Source: DATFDN01 sp963756545
GTDB taxonomy: Bacteria; Pseudomonadota; Alphaproteobacteria; Acetobacterales; Acetobacteraceae
Assembly: GCA_963756545.1 (NCBI GenBank)
Contig: CAVWNY010000008.1
Location: forward strand, 1-64,000
Direction: 5' to 3'
Length of the DNA: 64,000 nucleotides
Part shown: positions 33,612-41,979 of the stretch, in pieces
Numbering within the stretch: the first letter of the stretch is position 1
Layout: every line of letters begins with the position of its first letter
Translations under genes and position numbers: made by a program
The notes under the pieces: model-generated
Database searches by the model: none
The model's input: the letters and a program-made list of their open reading frames with translations, nothing else
What the model was told of the DNA's origin: nothing

Positions 33612-33753
33612 AATCCCCTCCGGTCGCGTGCACACCCCATCATAAATAAATTCACAACTCTGTCACGCGGATATAACGTGTTCACAAAACAGAGGACAGG
33701 CCCGGCGCCCTCTGGCATCTGTCTCCTTGCGTCATGGCAGCCGGAGGTGCGGG
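33612..33753. promoter_or_regulatory. AT-rich divergent promoter region
   Basis: The 142 bases between the divergent ThDP-enzyme and RAM-domain genes are much richer in A and T than their surroundings (ATAAATAAATTCACAACTC, ATATAACGTGTTCACAAAA). TTCACAA occurs twice, 40 bases apart, in the same orientation, which could be a repeated operator half-site. Individual -10/-35 boxes are not clear enough to assign. Confidence 0.4.
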
Positions 33754-34008
33754 ATGCGCGCGATCTTCGTTATGATCAAGTGCGAGATGGGCCAAGCCTA
33801 CCGCGTGGCGCAGGAGGCGGCGGACGGCATTGCCGAGATGTCGGAGCTTCACTCCACCTCGGGCCAGTATGACCTTCTCGGAAAGTTCTACCTCGATCCG
33901 GAGCAGGACATCGGGCTGTTCGTCACCGAGCGCGTCCAGACCCTGCCGGGCGTGAAGGATACCTACACGCTCATCACCTTCAACGCGTTCGGAGCCACGC
34001 GCGGCTGA
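33754..34008 (+). CDS. Stand-alone Lrp/AsnC ligand-binding (RAM) domain protein
   Basis: An 84-residue protein equal to the C-terminal domain of Lrp/AsnC regulators, with no DNA-binding domain. It begins MRAIFVMIKCEMGQAYRVAQ and has the beta-alpha pattern VAELHSTSGQYDLL-like and VTERVQTLPGVKDTYTLITF. Such proteins may sense amino acids or form mixed oligomers with full Lrp proteins. A good ribosome site (GGAGGTG) precedes ATG 33754. It is divergent from the ThDP enzyme. Confidence 0.9.
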   Translation: MRAIFVMIKCEMGQAYRVAQEAADGIAEMSELHSTSGQYDLLGKFYLDPEQDIGLFVTERVQTLPGVKDTYTLITFNAFGATRG

Positions 34009-34071
34009 GATGTGAAGTCCAGCACCGTGTTCATGGCGGTGTTCGGCATCGGATTCCGCCACTACCCGCTC

Positions 34072-35901
34072 CTATGATCCGGCGCGCCGGAAAGGCAGGT
34101 CGAGGCAGGATGCGTGGTCGCCGCCGCGCCGGACCGTGAACAGCGGCGGTCGGCCGTGCGGCACCTGCCCGTAATGGTCGACGTCCGCGCCGCCGATCGC
34201 CAGGCGGATGCGGCTGCCCGTGCCGAACACCCACGAGGTCGGGAGCAGGGCGACGACCACGCGCTCCGCCCGGCCGGGGACGAGCGGCGTCGCGTCGGCA
34301 CAATCGTGCGTGTGATACGGCCATGTCGTGCGATATTCGGGCGGACAGGCGGCGTCCTTGCGATGGAGTGCCCGCAGCACGCCCTCGGTCACGTAGCGCA
34401 CGGTCCCATCGGGCTCTTCTTCCGACAAGTAAGCATGCACCGCCGCGTCCGGCTCGGAGGCGGCGAGCCACAGCGTCAGGACGGCGTGGCCGGTCAGCTC
34501 CTCGGGCGCGTCCAGAGGCGCGGAGCGGTAGCGGAGCAGCGCCGCGTCGCGTCCCTGCCAGTCGTCATAGTAGTCGCGCGTGTCCTGCGCGGCCAACCGC
34601 TCGTAGCGGGTGTCGGTGCCGGTGCCGAAGCCGAAATCGACCTGGTGGCGATCCTCGCCCGGCGCGCCGGGGTCCGTCAGCAGCGAGCCGCCCTCCGCCA
34701 GGTGCAGGCGTCGTGTCGTGCCGATCGGAGGCCAGTCTGCGGCTTCCCGCCAACGCTCGTCGTGGCAAGTGAAATAATGAACCGGCGATTCCCGGGCGAG
34801 TCCGGTGTCCATCTCCATCAGGTACTGGTCGAAGAAGCGCAGCAACTCCCCGTTCAGCCCGAAATCGGGCGTCGGGGCGGCTCGCCAGGGCGAGACATTG
34901 ATGCGCGCGCCGTGGTCCCAAGGCCCCAGCAGCAGATGCCGCTTCGGGTTGGGCAGCGTGAGGAAGCGCGCGATGGCGCCGTTGGTGTACCCCGCCCCGT
35001 CCAGCCATCCCGACACCGCGTAGACCGCGACATCCGCTGGGATGTCGGCGGCGTAGTGGCACGGGCTGAAGGAGGCCGGGCTGAACCCCGGATCATAGGG
35101 CAGCGTGTCGTCGTGGTAGCGGAACTCCGCGAGAAAGTCCGGCATCCGGAAGTTCGCGCGATGCTCGCGCACCGCCGCGTCGCGCGCCAACCCGTCCGGA
35201 TCGTCGTCCAAGGGCGCCGGTCCGGCAAAGTTCGGGTCCTTGAAATAGGCGAACCCGGCGAGCAAATCGCGCCGGTCGTGATCGAGCGCCACCATGAGCG
35301 CGTCATAGGACCGCGCGAGCCGGTTCAGCAGCAGCCCGCCGGGGAAGAAGTGATCCGCATAGGTGTCCCACACGGCCGACAGCGGCGCGATGGCGCGCAC
35401 GGCGGGGTGCCCGGTGCTTGCCAGGAAGTCGCAGGCGGCGCCGACATAGGAGATGCCGGTGGCACCGATCCGTCCGTCCGACCAGGGCTGCGCCACGACC
35501 CAGTCGGCGATCTCGCGGTAGTCGTCGCGTTCGCGTGGCGAGCGGAAACTGTCGCGCGTGCCGAAGCTGGCGCCGGTGCCGCGCACGTCCACCGCCACCA
35601 GCGCGTAGCCGCGCGGCACAAAGAGGTCACGCCAGCGCGCCACGCCCGGTGTGGGTTCCGTGCCGGCCGGCGTGTCGGGCGCGAGCGCGAATCGGCGATA
35701 ATAGGGCGTCAGGATCAGGATGACCGGAACCCGCGCCGGGCCGCCGGACGGGACGTACACATCGACCGCCAACCGGCAGCCGTCACGCATGGCGACGTAA
35801 ACCGAACATGGCGCGGGGACGGACCCGCGCGCCGGCCTGCCTCCGAGATAGGCCGATGGCGGAATGCGCCACGCGCCGCTGTCGCGATCCCCATCCGACA
35901 C
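34072..35901 (-). CDS. CocE/NonD family hydrolase (X-Pro dipeptidyl-peptidase fold)
   Basis: A 609-residue serine hydrolase of the S15 peptidase/cocaine-esterase family. The alpha/beta-hydrolase core has VAVDVRGTGASFGTRD, the nucleophile S151 in GATGISYVGAACDFLA, and a candidate acid/His region ending GPWDHGARINVSPWR. A C-terminal jelly-roll domain follows (about 400-600). Start GTG 35901 has AAGGAGG seven bases upstream. No signal peptide was seen, so it is probably cytoplasmic. It is the last gene of the amidohydrolase/ABC operon, beginning 16 bases after the permease, which suggests it hydrolyses the imported compound, an ester or a proline-containing peptide. Confidence 0.92.
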   Translation of the reverse strand: MSDGDRDSGAWRIPPSAYLGGRPARGSVPAPCSVYVAMRDGCRLAVDVYVPSGGPARVPVILILTPYYRRFALAPDTPAGTEPTPGVARWRDLFVPRGYALVAVDVRGTGASFGTRDSFRSPRERDDYREIADWVVAQPWSDGRIGATGISYVGAACDFLASTGHPAVRAIAPLSAVWDTYADHFFPGGLLLNRLARSYDALMVALDHDRRDLLAGFAYFKDPNFAGPAPLDDDPDGLARDAAVREHRANFRMPDFLAEFRYHDDTLPYDPGFSPASFSPCHYAADIPADVAVYAVSGWLDGAGYTNGAIARFLTLPNPKRHLLLGPWDHGARINVSPWRAAPTPDFGLNGELLRFFDQYLMEMDTGLARESPVHYFTCHDERWREAADWPPIGTTRRLHLAEGGSLLTDPGAPGEDRHQVDFGFGTGTDTRYERLAAQDTRDYYDDWQGRDAALLRYRSAPLDAPEELTGHAVLTLWLAASEPDAAVHAYLSEEEPDGTVRYVTEGVLRALHRKDAACPPEYRTTWPYHTHDCADATPLVPGRAERVVVALLPTSWVFGTGSRIRLAIGGADVDHYGQVPHGRPPLFTVRRGGDHASCLDLPFRRAGS

Positions 35902-35917
35902 GATCAGCCTCCTTCTG

Positions 35918-36799
35918 TCACCCGGGCCGATAGCGGCGCGGCACGGCGACATTGGCCAGCACCGTCAGCCCCAAGGTCGTCGCCATCAGGATGAACGCCA
36001 ATACGCCGGCGAACGGCCAGTTGTTGTTGTTCGAGAACTCCCAATAGAGCAGCGGCGCCATCATCTGGAAACGCGGGCCGCCGAGCAGGAGGGGCGTCGC
36101 GAACGCGTTCATGCTGAGAATGAAGCACAGCGCGCCGGCGATCAGCATGCCCGGCATCGACAACGGCAGGATCACGCGGGCGAAGCAGCGCGCCGGCGCC
36201 GCTCCCATGCTGGAAGCCGCCTCCTCCAGCCGCGGGTCGATCCCCTCGAACACGCTCTGCAAGGTCAGGATGGTGAAGGGCAGGTTGATCGAGATGATGC
36301 CGATGATCACCGCCGTCTCGGTATACATCAGGTCGAGGCCGTGCATCCCGAACAGCGCGCCCATGACGATGTCCAGCATGCCGCCGCGGGCGAACAGGAT
36401 CATCCAGCCCGCCGTTCGTGTGACCGAGCCGATGAACAGCGGCAGGATGATCACCATGACATAAGCCGACTTCCACCGGCTTTGCGTCCGCGCCAGCCGC
36501 CACGCCATCGGGATGCCGAGCAGCAGGCAGGCGGCGGTGACGATCACCGTGACCCGGATGGTGGTGGCCAGCACGCCCAGATAGTACGGATCGGAGAAGA
36601 AGCGGAGGTAATTCTGCGGTGTCAGCGCCGCGATCATCAGTTGCGTCGGATCGAATTGGTTCAGGCTGTAGCGCGCGAGCAGGGCGAGGGGCGCGACCAT
36701 CATCACGCAGACCAGCAGCGTCGCCGGCGCCAACAGGGAGGCGGCCGAAACCACCTCCTTTCTCTCCGCCGACCGCTCAAGCGCGCCCGCCGACCGCAC
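35918..36799 (-). CDS. ABC transporter permease (PotB-type)
   Basis: One of two inner-membrane permeases of a spermidine/putrescine- or iron-type importer. The 293-residue protein has six predicted helices (ASLLAPATLLVCVMMVAPLA, LATTIRVTVIVTAACLLLGI and others) and the EAA loop EEAASSMGAAPARCFARVIL that contacts the ATPase. The start is not obvious: GTG 36799, 8 bases after the binding-protein stop, is preferred; the long open frame upstream is not homologous. It precedes the CocE-type hydrolase by 16 bases. Confidence 0.9.
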   Translation of the reverse strand: MRSAGALERSAERKEVVSAASLLAPATLLVCVMMVAPLALLARYSLNQFDPTQLMIAALTPQNYLRFFSDPYYLGVLATTIRVTVIVTAACLLLGIPMAWRLARTQSRWKSAYVMVIILPLFIGSVTRTAGWMILFARGGMLDIVMGALFGMHGLDLMYTETAVIIGIISINLPFTILTLQSVFEGIDPRLEEAASSMGAAPARCFARVILPLSMPGMLIAGALCFILSMNAFATPLLLGGPRFQMMAPLLYWEFSNNNNWPFAGVLAFILMATTLGLTVLANVAVPRRYRPG

Positions 36800-36807
36800 G
36801 GCGTGCG

Positions 36808-37875
36808 TTACTTCCGCTGAATGTTCTTCAGCCACCAGTCGTTCAACTCCGGCTGCACCTGCGCGACCTTCGCGTAATCGGGCTGCACCAGCTTGGCTCC
36901 CTCCGGCAGCGCGAGCTGCTGGGCGACCTTGCCGCTCAGGTCGGCGTCGCCCACGGTCGGCAGATAGCCCATATGCGCCGCGAAGCCGCGCTGCGCCGAG
37001 GGATCGAGCAGCGCGTTCATGTATTTGTACGCGGCCTCCTTGTCCGGTGCGTTCTTCGGCATCACCATGCCGGACACATAGACGATGGCGCCTTCCTGCG
37101 GGAATTGCCCCTGCACGGGGAAGTCGGCGTTCTGCCACATCACGGTGCGCGCCAGCCAGACGATGCCGACCTCGATCTCGCCCGACTTGAAGGCGGGCGC
37201 CATGTCGTCCGTCTCCGCGTAGAGGCGCAGGCCATTGCCGTTCAGTTTCAGCAGGTACTCCTTGGCCGTGTCGAAGGCGTCCGGGTTGCCGCCCTCGGCC
37301 AGTGCCGCGCCCATCAGCACCCAGAATCCGGCGGTCGATAGCGCGCCGACCTTGCCCTTCCAGCGCGGATGCAGCAGATAGTTCCAGGTCTTCGGCGGTT
37401 CTTTCACCGTCTGGGGATTGTACGCCAGCCCTTGCGCGCTGTAGATGTGCGGCACGAACTGCTCGGGCATGAAGTCGCCGCTGTGCAGCAGCGGAATGAC
37501 ATTCTTCAGGTTCGGCACCTTCGAGGCGTCCAGCTTCTCGATCAGCCCCGCCGCGGCGGCCCGATAGCCGTTTGGCGCGCCGAGGCAGGCGATGTCGAGC
37601 GTGCCACGCGGCAATTGGCGCTGCGCGAAGAGCTGCGCGAGACGGGGCGCCTCGTCGGCCACCGTCTGGATCACTTGCACGCCCTTGGGTTCCAGGATCG
37701 GCTGGTCGATGTTCTCGTGCAGCAGGCGCGCGTAGTCGCCGCCCCAGGTTCCGACGACGCAGCGCTCGGCCGCATGGGCGGAGCCGCCGAGCAAGGCCGG
37801 CGCGGCGAGGGCGGCGGCGCCGGCCAGCACGCTGCGGCGGGAAAGCGGGAAGGCGGCAGTCTTCACCGGGTCCAT
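36808..37875 (-). CDS. ABC transporter substrate-binding protein (PotD/FbpA-type)
   Basis: A 355-residue periplasmic binding protein of family 1/PotD type. A twin-arginine leader is clear (FPLSRRSVLAGAAALAAPAL, cleaved after SAHA), so it is folded before export. Core features are VVGTWGGDYARLLHENI, NPQTVKEPPKTWNYLLHP and the hinge/ligand segment WLARTVMWQNADFPVQGQFP. ATG 37875 has AGGAGGAGA upstream and lies 13 bases inside the ATPase gene end. Ligand unknown; polyamine, iron and small-organic-cation binders all share this fold. Confidence 0.9.
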   Translation of the reverse strand: MDPVKTAAFPLSRRSVLAGAAALAAPALLGGSAHAAERCVVGTWGGDYARLLHENIDQPILEPKGVQVIQTVADEAPRLAQLFAQRQLPRGTLDIACLGAPNGYRAAAAGLIEKLDASKVPNLKNVIPLLHSGDFMPEQFVPHIYSAQGLAYNPQTVKEPPKTWNYLLHPRWKGKVGALSTAGFWVLMGAALAEGGNPDAFDTAKEYLLKLNGNGLRLYAETDDMAPAFKSGEIEVGIVWLARTVMWQNADFPVQGQFPQEGAIVYVSGMVMPKNAPDKEAAYKYMNALLDPSAQRGFAAHMGYLPTVGDADLSGKVAQQLALPEGAKLVQPDYAKVAQVQPELNDWWLKNIQRK

Positions 37876-39011
37876 CGCGGGTCTCCTCCTTCGGTCATGA
37901 CCGTCTGTTCGTCGGTGATCTCCGGGGCGGGCCGGTCCTGCTCGTCGAACAGGCGCTCCGCCGTCCCGCTCCAGGTCAGCGACACGCGCTCGCCCGGCGA
38001 GCGCCGGCGTGCGGCGTCGGGTCCCAGCCCCGGCCCGCGCACGATCACGTCCAGCCCCGAATCCAGCCGCACGACGTGCTCCAGCACCGCCCCGAGATAG
38101 CTGCACAGCTTCACCGTGCCCTCGGCCCGCGACTCCTCCGCGTCGGGGGCGGCGAGGCGAATGCTTTCCGGACGCACCGCCAGGCAGGCGCGTCCGGCGC
38201 GGTAACGCCCGGCCAGCGAGACCCGTCCGCCGGCGTCCGCCATCAGGTCCCGAGTACCGTCCAGGCGGCCGGGCAGGAGGTTACTCTGGCCGATGAACCC
38301 GGCGACGAACGGCGTGGCCGGACGCTCGTAGATATCCTCCTGCCGCCCGACCTGCTCCACCCGTCCGTCGCGCATTACCACCAGCCGATCCGCCATCGCC
38401 ATGGCCTCGCCTTGGTCATGGGTCACCACGATGGCGGTGATGCCGCCGTCGCGTTGCAGGATGCGGATCTCGCGGGCCATGTCCTGACGCAGCGCCGCGT
38501 CGAGGTTCGACAGCGGCTCGTCAAGCAGCAGCAGCCTGGGACGGATCGCCAGCGCGCGCGCCAGTGCCACGCGCTGCTGTTGGCCGCCCGAGAGGTGGCG
38601 CGGCAGGCGGTCGGCAAAGCTCTCCAGCTTCACCAGCCGCAGCATCTCCGCGACCCGCTCGGCGGCGGCGGCGGCGGGCGTGCGCCGCATCTCCAGCCCG
38701 AATCGCACGTTGCGCGCCACGTTCAGATGCGGGAACAATGCGTAGCTCTGGAACACGATGCCCATGTCGCGCCGGTGCGCCGGGACATCGAGGATGCTGC
38801 GACCGTCCAGCAGGATGTCGCCGGAGGACGCAGCCAGGAACCCGGCGATCATGCGAAGCGTGGTCGTCTTGCCGCAGCCCGACGGCCCGAGCAGCACGAT
38901 CATCTCGCCCGGCTCGACATCCAGGCTCATCTCGCCGACGGCGACGTGTGACCCGAACCGCTTGCCGAGCGCGCGCAGACTGAGCGAGGCCGCTTCCCGC
39001 GCGAGCGTCAC
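37863..39011 (-). CDS. ABC transporter ATP-binding protein (PotA-type)
   Basis: A 382-residue ATPase. It has Walker A GPSGCGKT (42-49), the Q-loop VFQSYALFPHLNV, signature LSGGQQQRVALARAL, Walker B LLLLDEPLSNLDA and the H-loop VTHDQGEAMAMAD. A C-terminal TOBE domain follows (about 250-360). Start is GTG, overlapping the upstream permease stop as GTGA. It energises the importer formed with the two permeases and the binding protein in this operon. Confidence 0.94.
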   Translation of the reverse strand: MTLAREAASLSLRALGKRFGSHVAVGEMSLDVEPGEMIVLLGPSGCGKTTTLRMIAGFLAASSGDILLDGRSILDVPAHRRDMGIVFQSYALFPHLNVARNVRFGLEMRRTPAAAAAERVAEMLRLVKLESFADRLPRHLSGGQQQRVALARALAIRPRLLLLDEPLSNLDAALRQDMAREIRILQRDGGITAIVVTHDQGEAMAMADRLVVMRDGRVEQVGRQEDIYERPATPFVAGFIGQSNLLPGRLDGTRDLMADAGGRVSLAGRYRAGRACLAVRPESIRLAAPDAEESRAEGTVKLCSYLGAVLEHVVRLDSGLDVIVRGPGLGPDAARRRSPGERVSLTWSGTAERLFDEQDRPAPEITDEQTVMTEGGDPRWTR

Positions 39012-39862
39012 CGCAGCACCTGCCCGATGCGGACGAACCGGTCGAGCACCATTAGCAGGGCGCCCACCATCACCATCTGCGCCACCGCGACCGCCGCGAC
39101 CAGCGGGTCGATGTGGTATTCAAGATATTCCAGGATCGCGACCGGCAGGGTTGTGACGCCGGGGGCGACCAGGAACAGCGCCATCTCCAGATTGCCGAAG
39201 GAGAAGATGAAGGCGAACAGCCCCGCCGCGATGATGCCCTGGCGCATCGCCGGCAAGGTCACGCGCCAGATCACCGTCAGCGGCCGCGCGCCGAGGCTCG
39301 TCGCCGCCTCCTCGGCCGCGCGATCATGGTTCACCAGGGCGGCGAGCGAGAGCCGCACCACCCAAGGTGTGGTGATCACGAGATGCGACAGGATCAGCCC
39401 GAGCAGGGAGCCGGTCAGCGGCCAGCTGGTCTGGATCTCGATTAGCACCAGAAACAGGTAGATCGCCAGCCCGAGGGCTATTCCCGGCACCGTCAGCGGC
39501 GCGAGCAGCAGCGCGCTGACCACGCCCATTCCCCGGAAGCGATGCCGCGACAGCGCGATCCCGGCCGGCACGCCGATCAGCAAACTGCCCACGACCGATC
39601 CGAGGGCAAGCTCCAGGCTGACCGCGATCGCTCCGCCGAAGCTCGGGACGATGGCGCGGTACCAGGACAGCGTGTAGCCGCGCGGCGGAAACAGGATGAG
39701 CTTCTCGTTGAAGACGCTGAGATAGAGCGTTAGCAGCAGCGGCACGAAAATGACGAGCAGCCCGCAGCCGATCAGCGCCCGCACGCCATACCGACCGAGT
39801 GCGGCGGACAGCTCGGTCCGATGCCGGTCCAGCTTCGGGCCAGCAGTCGCGGCCGTGCTCAT
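39008..39862 (-). CDS. ABC transporter permease (PotC-type)
   Basis: Second permease of the importer, 284 residues, six helices (VRALIGCGLLVIFVPLLLTL first), with the EAA loop AAEEAATSLGARPLTVIWRV. It starts ten bases after the amidohydrolase stop and its stop overlaps the ATPase GTG. The operon order amidohydrolase-permease-ATPase-binding protein-permease-hydrolase is unusual in placing enzymes at both ends. Confidence 0.92.
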   Translation of the reverse strand: MSTAATAGPKLDRHRTELSAALGRYGVRALIGCGLLVIFVPLLLTLYLSVFNEKLILFPPRGYTLSWYRAIVPSFGGAIAVSLELALGSVVGSLLIGVPAGIALSRHRFRGMGVVSALLLAPLTVPGIALGLAIYLFLVLIEIQTSWPLTGSLLGLILSHLVITTPWVVRLSLAALVNHDRAAEEAATSLGARPLTVIWRVTLPAMRQGIIAAGLFAFIFSFGNLEMALFLVAPGVTTLPVAILEYLEYHIDPLVAAVAVAQMVMVGALLMVLDRFVRIGQVLR

Positions 39863-39871
39863 GCGGCGGGG

Positions 39872-41104
39872 TCAGAGCGCATTCTTGACGAAGCGCCCGC
39901 CCACCATGATCGCCGGGATGCGCGTCCCCTCGCCCAGGAACACGGATAGGTCGCGGAAGGGATCGCCATCCACGACCAGCAGATCCGCGTGCGCGCCCGC
40001 CACCAGCTCGCCAAGCTTGCCCTCCTGGCGCACGATGCGCGCGTTCACGAGCGTGGCGGAGCGGATGATCTCCTGCGGACTGAGCGCGCGGGCGCGGATT
40101 AGGAACTCGTTGCATTGATCGTTCTGGAGCTGACCGAGAAGGTCGCTGCCGAAGCCGATCTCCACGCCGGCCGCGCGGGCGATCTCCAGCGAGCGCAGCC
40201 CCGCTTCCAGGACGAGGTCGTTCTTGGCCAGGCTGTACTGCGAAAGCCCGTAGTCCGGACCGCGATTGCGCAGCGAGTCATAGGCGACCAGCGTCGGCAC
40301 CATGAAGGCGCCCCGTTCGGCCATTAGCCGCGCAGTGGCCTCGTCGATCAGGTTGCCGTGCTCGATCGTGCGGACGCCGGCCCGGACCGCGCGCTCGATC
40401 GCCGCCGGACTGTAGGCGTGCGCGCACACATAGGTTCCCCAGCGCTGCGCCTCCTCCACCGCCGCCTCGATCTCGTCGGTGCGGAATTGCAGGCTTTCGA
40501 GCGGGTCGAGCTGTGACGCGACCCCGCCGGAGGCCATGATCTTGATCTGGTCGGCGCCTTTGCGCAGCTCGTCGCGCACCGCGCGGACGACCTCGGGCAC
40601 GCCGTCGGCCACGCGCGAAACCCAACTGACGCCGGAGCAGCAGGCGCAGGCGAAGCGCGTCTGGGTCCGCTTGCGGAAATCCCCGTGTCCGCCGGTCTGG
40701 CTGATCGGCTGGCCCGAGATGAACAGGCGCGGTCCCTCGAACAATCCCTGCTCCACCGCCGCCTTGAGACCCCAGTCCGCGCCGCCGGTGTCGCGGAGCG
40801 TGGTGAAGCCCCGCATCAGCATGGCCCGCATCGCGACGGCGCCCTTCGCGGCGAGCAGGGTCAGCGGCACGTCCGACAGAAGCTGCAGGTTGACCTCGGT
40901 CAGCACCAGATGGATGTGCGCGTCGATCAGGCCGGGCATCAGCGTCCGGCCACTTAGGTCGATGCGCGCCGCGCCCGGCGATCGGATCGCCCCCTCGGTG
41001 ACCTCTTTGACCTGCCCGCCCTCGACGAGGACCTCGACGCCCTCGCGCAGCGCGTCCTGCCGCGGGTCGAGGAAGCGGCCGCCGGTGAAGATGAACGAAG
41101 ACAT
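39872..41104 (-). CDS. Metal-dependent amidohydrolase (prolidase-like)
   Basis: A 410-residue amidohydrolase-superfamily enzyme of the imidazolonepropionase/Xaa-Pro-dipeptidase-like group. Metal ligands are H63 and H65 in PGLIDAHIHL, a carboxylated-lysine candidate in ADQIKIMASGGVASQ, histidines in TYVCAHAYSP and RTIEHGNLID, and the aspartate in GFGSDLLGQ. The second visible domain is the small beta-sandwich built from both ends. First gene of the operon with the Pot-type importer and CocE-type hydrolase, so the substrate is probably imported by it. Known relatives cleave N-acyl-L-proline, Xaa-Pro or N-acyl amino acids, which fits a joint role with an S15-fold hydrolase. Confidence 0.92.
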   Translation of the reverse strand: MSSFIFTGGRFLDPRQDALREGVEVLVEGGQVKEVTEGAIRSPGAARIDLSGRTLMPGLIDAHIHLVLTEVNLQLLSDVPLTLLAAKGAVAMRAMLMRGFTTLRDTGGADWGLKAAVEQGLFEGPRLFISGQPISQTGGHGDFRKRTQTRFACACCSGVSWVSRVADGVPEVVRAVRDELRKGADQIKIMASGGVASQLDPLESLQFRTDEIEAAVEEAQRWGTYVCAHAYSPAAIERAVRAGVRTIEHGNLIDEATARLMAERGAFMVPTLVAYDSLRNRGPDYGLSQYSLAKNDLVLEAGLRSLEIARAAGVEIGFGSDLLGQLQNDQCNEFLIRARALSPQEIIRSATLVNARIVRQEGKLGELVAGAHADLLVVDGDPFRDLSVFLGEGTRIPAIMVGGRFVKNAL

Positions 41105-41192
41105 CGGGCCGCGCCTCCCTTATCCTGTCGGCTGCTCACGATACGCCCGGCTTGTCACGCGTCAATGCGCTGCGGCACTCTTCCCGGTCTCG

Positions 41193-41273
41193 GCGGGCGT
41201 GGCGAAATCGGTAGACGCATCAGACTTAAAATCTGAGGCCAATGGCGTGGGGGTTCGAGTCCCCCCGCCCGCA
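41193..41273 (+). tRNA. tRNA-Leu (UAA anticodon)
   Basis: A full cloverleaf can be drawn. The acceptor GCGGGCG pairs with CGCCCGC plus discriminator A; the anticodon stem TCAGA/TCTGA encloses CTTAAAA with anticodon TAA at 41227-41229. The T arm (GTGGGGGTTCGAGTCCCCCC) is intact. An extended variable region of the class II tRNA type (leucine/serine/tyrosine) is present. CCA is not encoded. It lies alone between divergent units. Confidence 0.95.
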
Positions 41274-41557
41274 TGCCGCATCCAACGCCGATTGCCTCGA
41301 TCACTGTTCGGATAGGGGTCTAGCGCCGCCGTCATGGAGCGATCATCTCGGACTGCTCGCGGACTCGGCATCCATCACTGGTTCACTATCCGGCTACCAG
41401 GGAGGACGAGGAGCGATTCCTGGAAGCCAGCGCCTTTGAAACGGTCCGGCGAACCACTAGCATAGTAGCAACGGAGGTTCATCCCTTGAGGGGGCTTCGT
41501 TGATGGGCCGCTGACAGATTCAGCATGAGCCGTCGCAACGTTGAAAGGAAAACCAAG
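41274..41557. other. Spacer between tRNA-Leu and the GlsB-type gene
   Basis: About 284 bases without a supportable gene, RNA or repeat. A clear ribosome site for the next gene (GAAAGGAAAACC) closes it. No terminator-type hairpin with a T-run was seen after the tRNA. Confidence 0.5.
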
Positions 41558-41827
41558 ATGACCGCAGGTGGATGGATCGCCTGGATAATTCTCGGCCTGA
41601 TCGCGGGCTTCATCGCGAGCAAAATCGTCAATAAGCAAGGCGAGGGCTTCATCCTCGACATCGTCCTCGGGGTTATCGGAGCGATCATCGGAGGAGTCAT
41701 CTTCCAGGCGTTCGGTGCCGCGGGCGTCACGGGTCTCAATCTCTGGAGCTTGCTGGTGGCGGTCATTGGCGCCATCATCGTCCTGGTGGTCTATCACGCG
41801 ATCGTCGGACGACGGACGACGATCTAG
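41558..41827 (+). CDS. GlsB/YeaQ/YmgE family membrane protein
   Basis: An 89-residue, very hydrophobic protein of the transglycosylase-associated (YeaQ/YmgE/GlsB) family, often linked to envelope stress. Three helices are visible: GWIAWIILGLIAGFIASKIV, then ILDIVLGVIGAIIGGVIF, then LWSLLVAVIGAIIVLVVYHA. The glycine-zipper LGVIGAIIGG is characteristic. ATG 41558 has GAAAGGA upstream. No partner genes; the exact role of the family is not known. Confidence 0.92.
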   Translation: MTAGGWIAWIILGLIAGFIASKIVNKQGEGFILDIVLGVIGAIIGGVIFQAFGAAGVTGLNLWSLLVAVIGAIIVLVVYHAIVGRRTTI

Positions 41828-41979
41828 CCAGGCTCGCTCGTGCGAACGCCGATTCGTCCAGTCTCACGCCTCCGGCGTGACATGGTTCTTATCGAGCTGG
41901 CCGGGAGAGGTGTTGGTGGTGTCGGCCGGGGCGAACCCGGCCGACCTGCTCGAACGGCTGTCTTGACGACACGGCCTGA

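Noticed and set aside
41193..41273. Integration site next to tRNA-Leu
   Set aside because: No integrase and no direct repeat of the tRNA 3' end were seen downstream.
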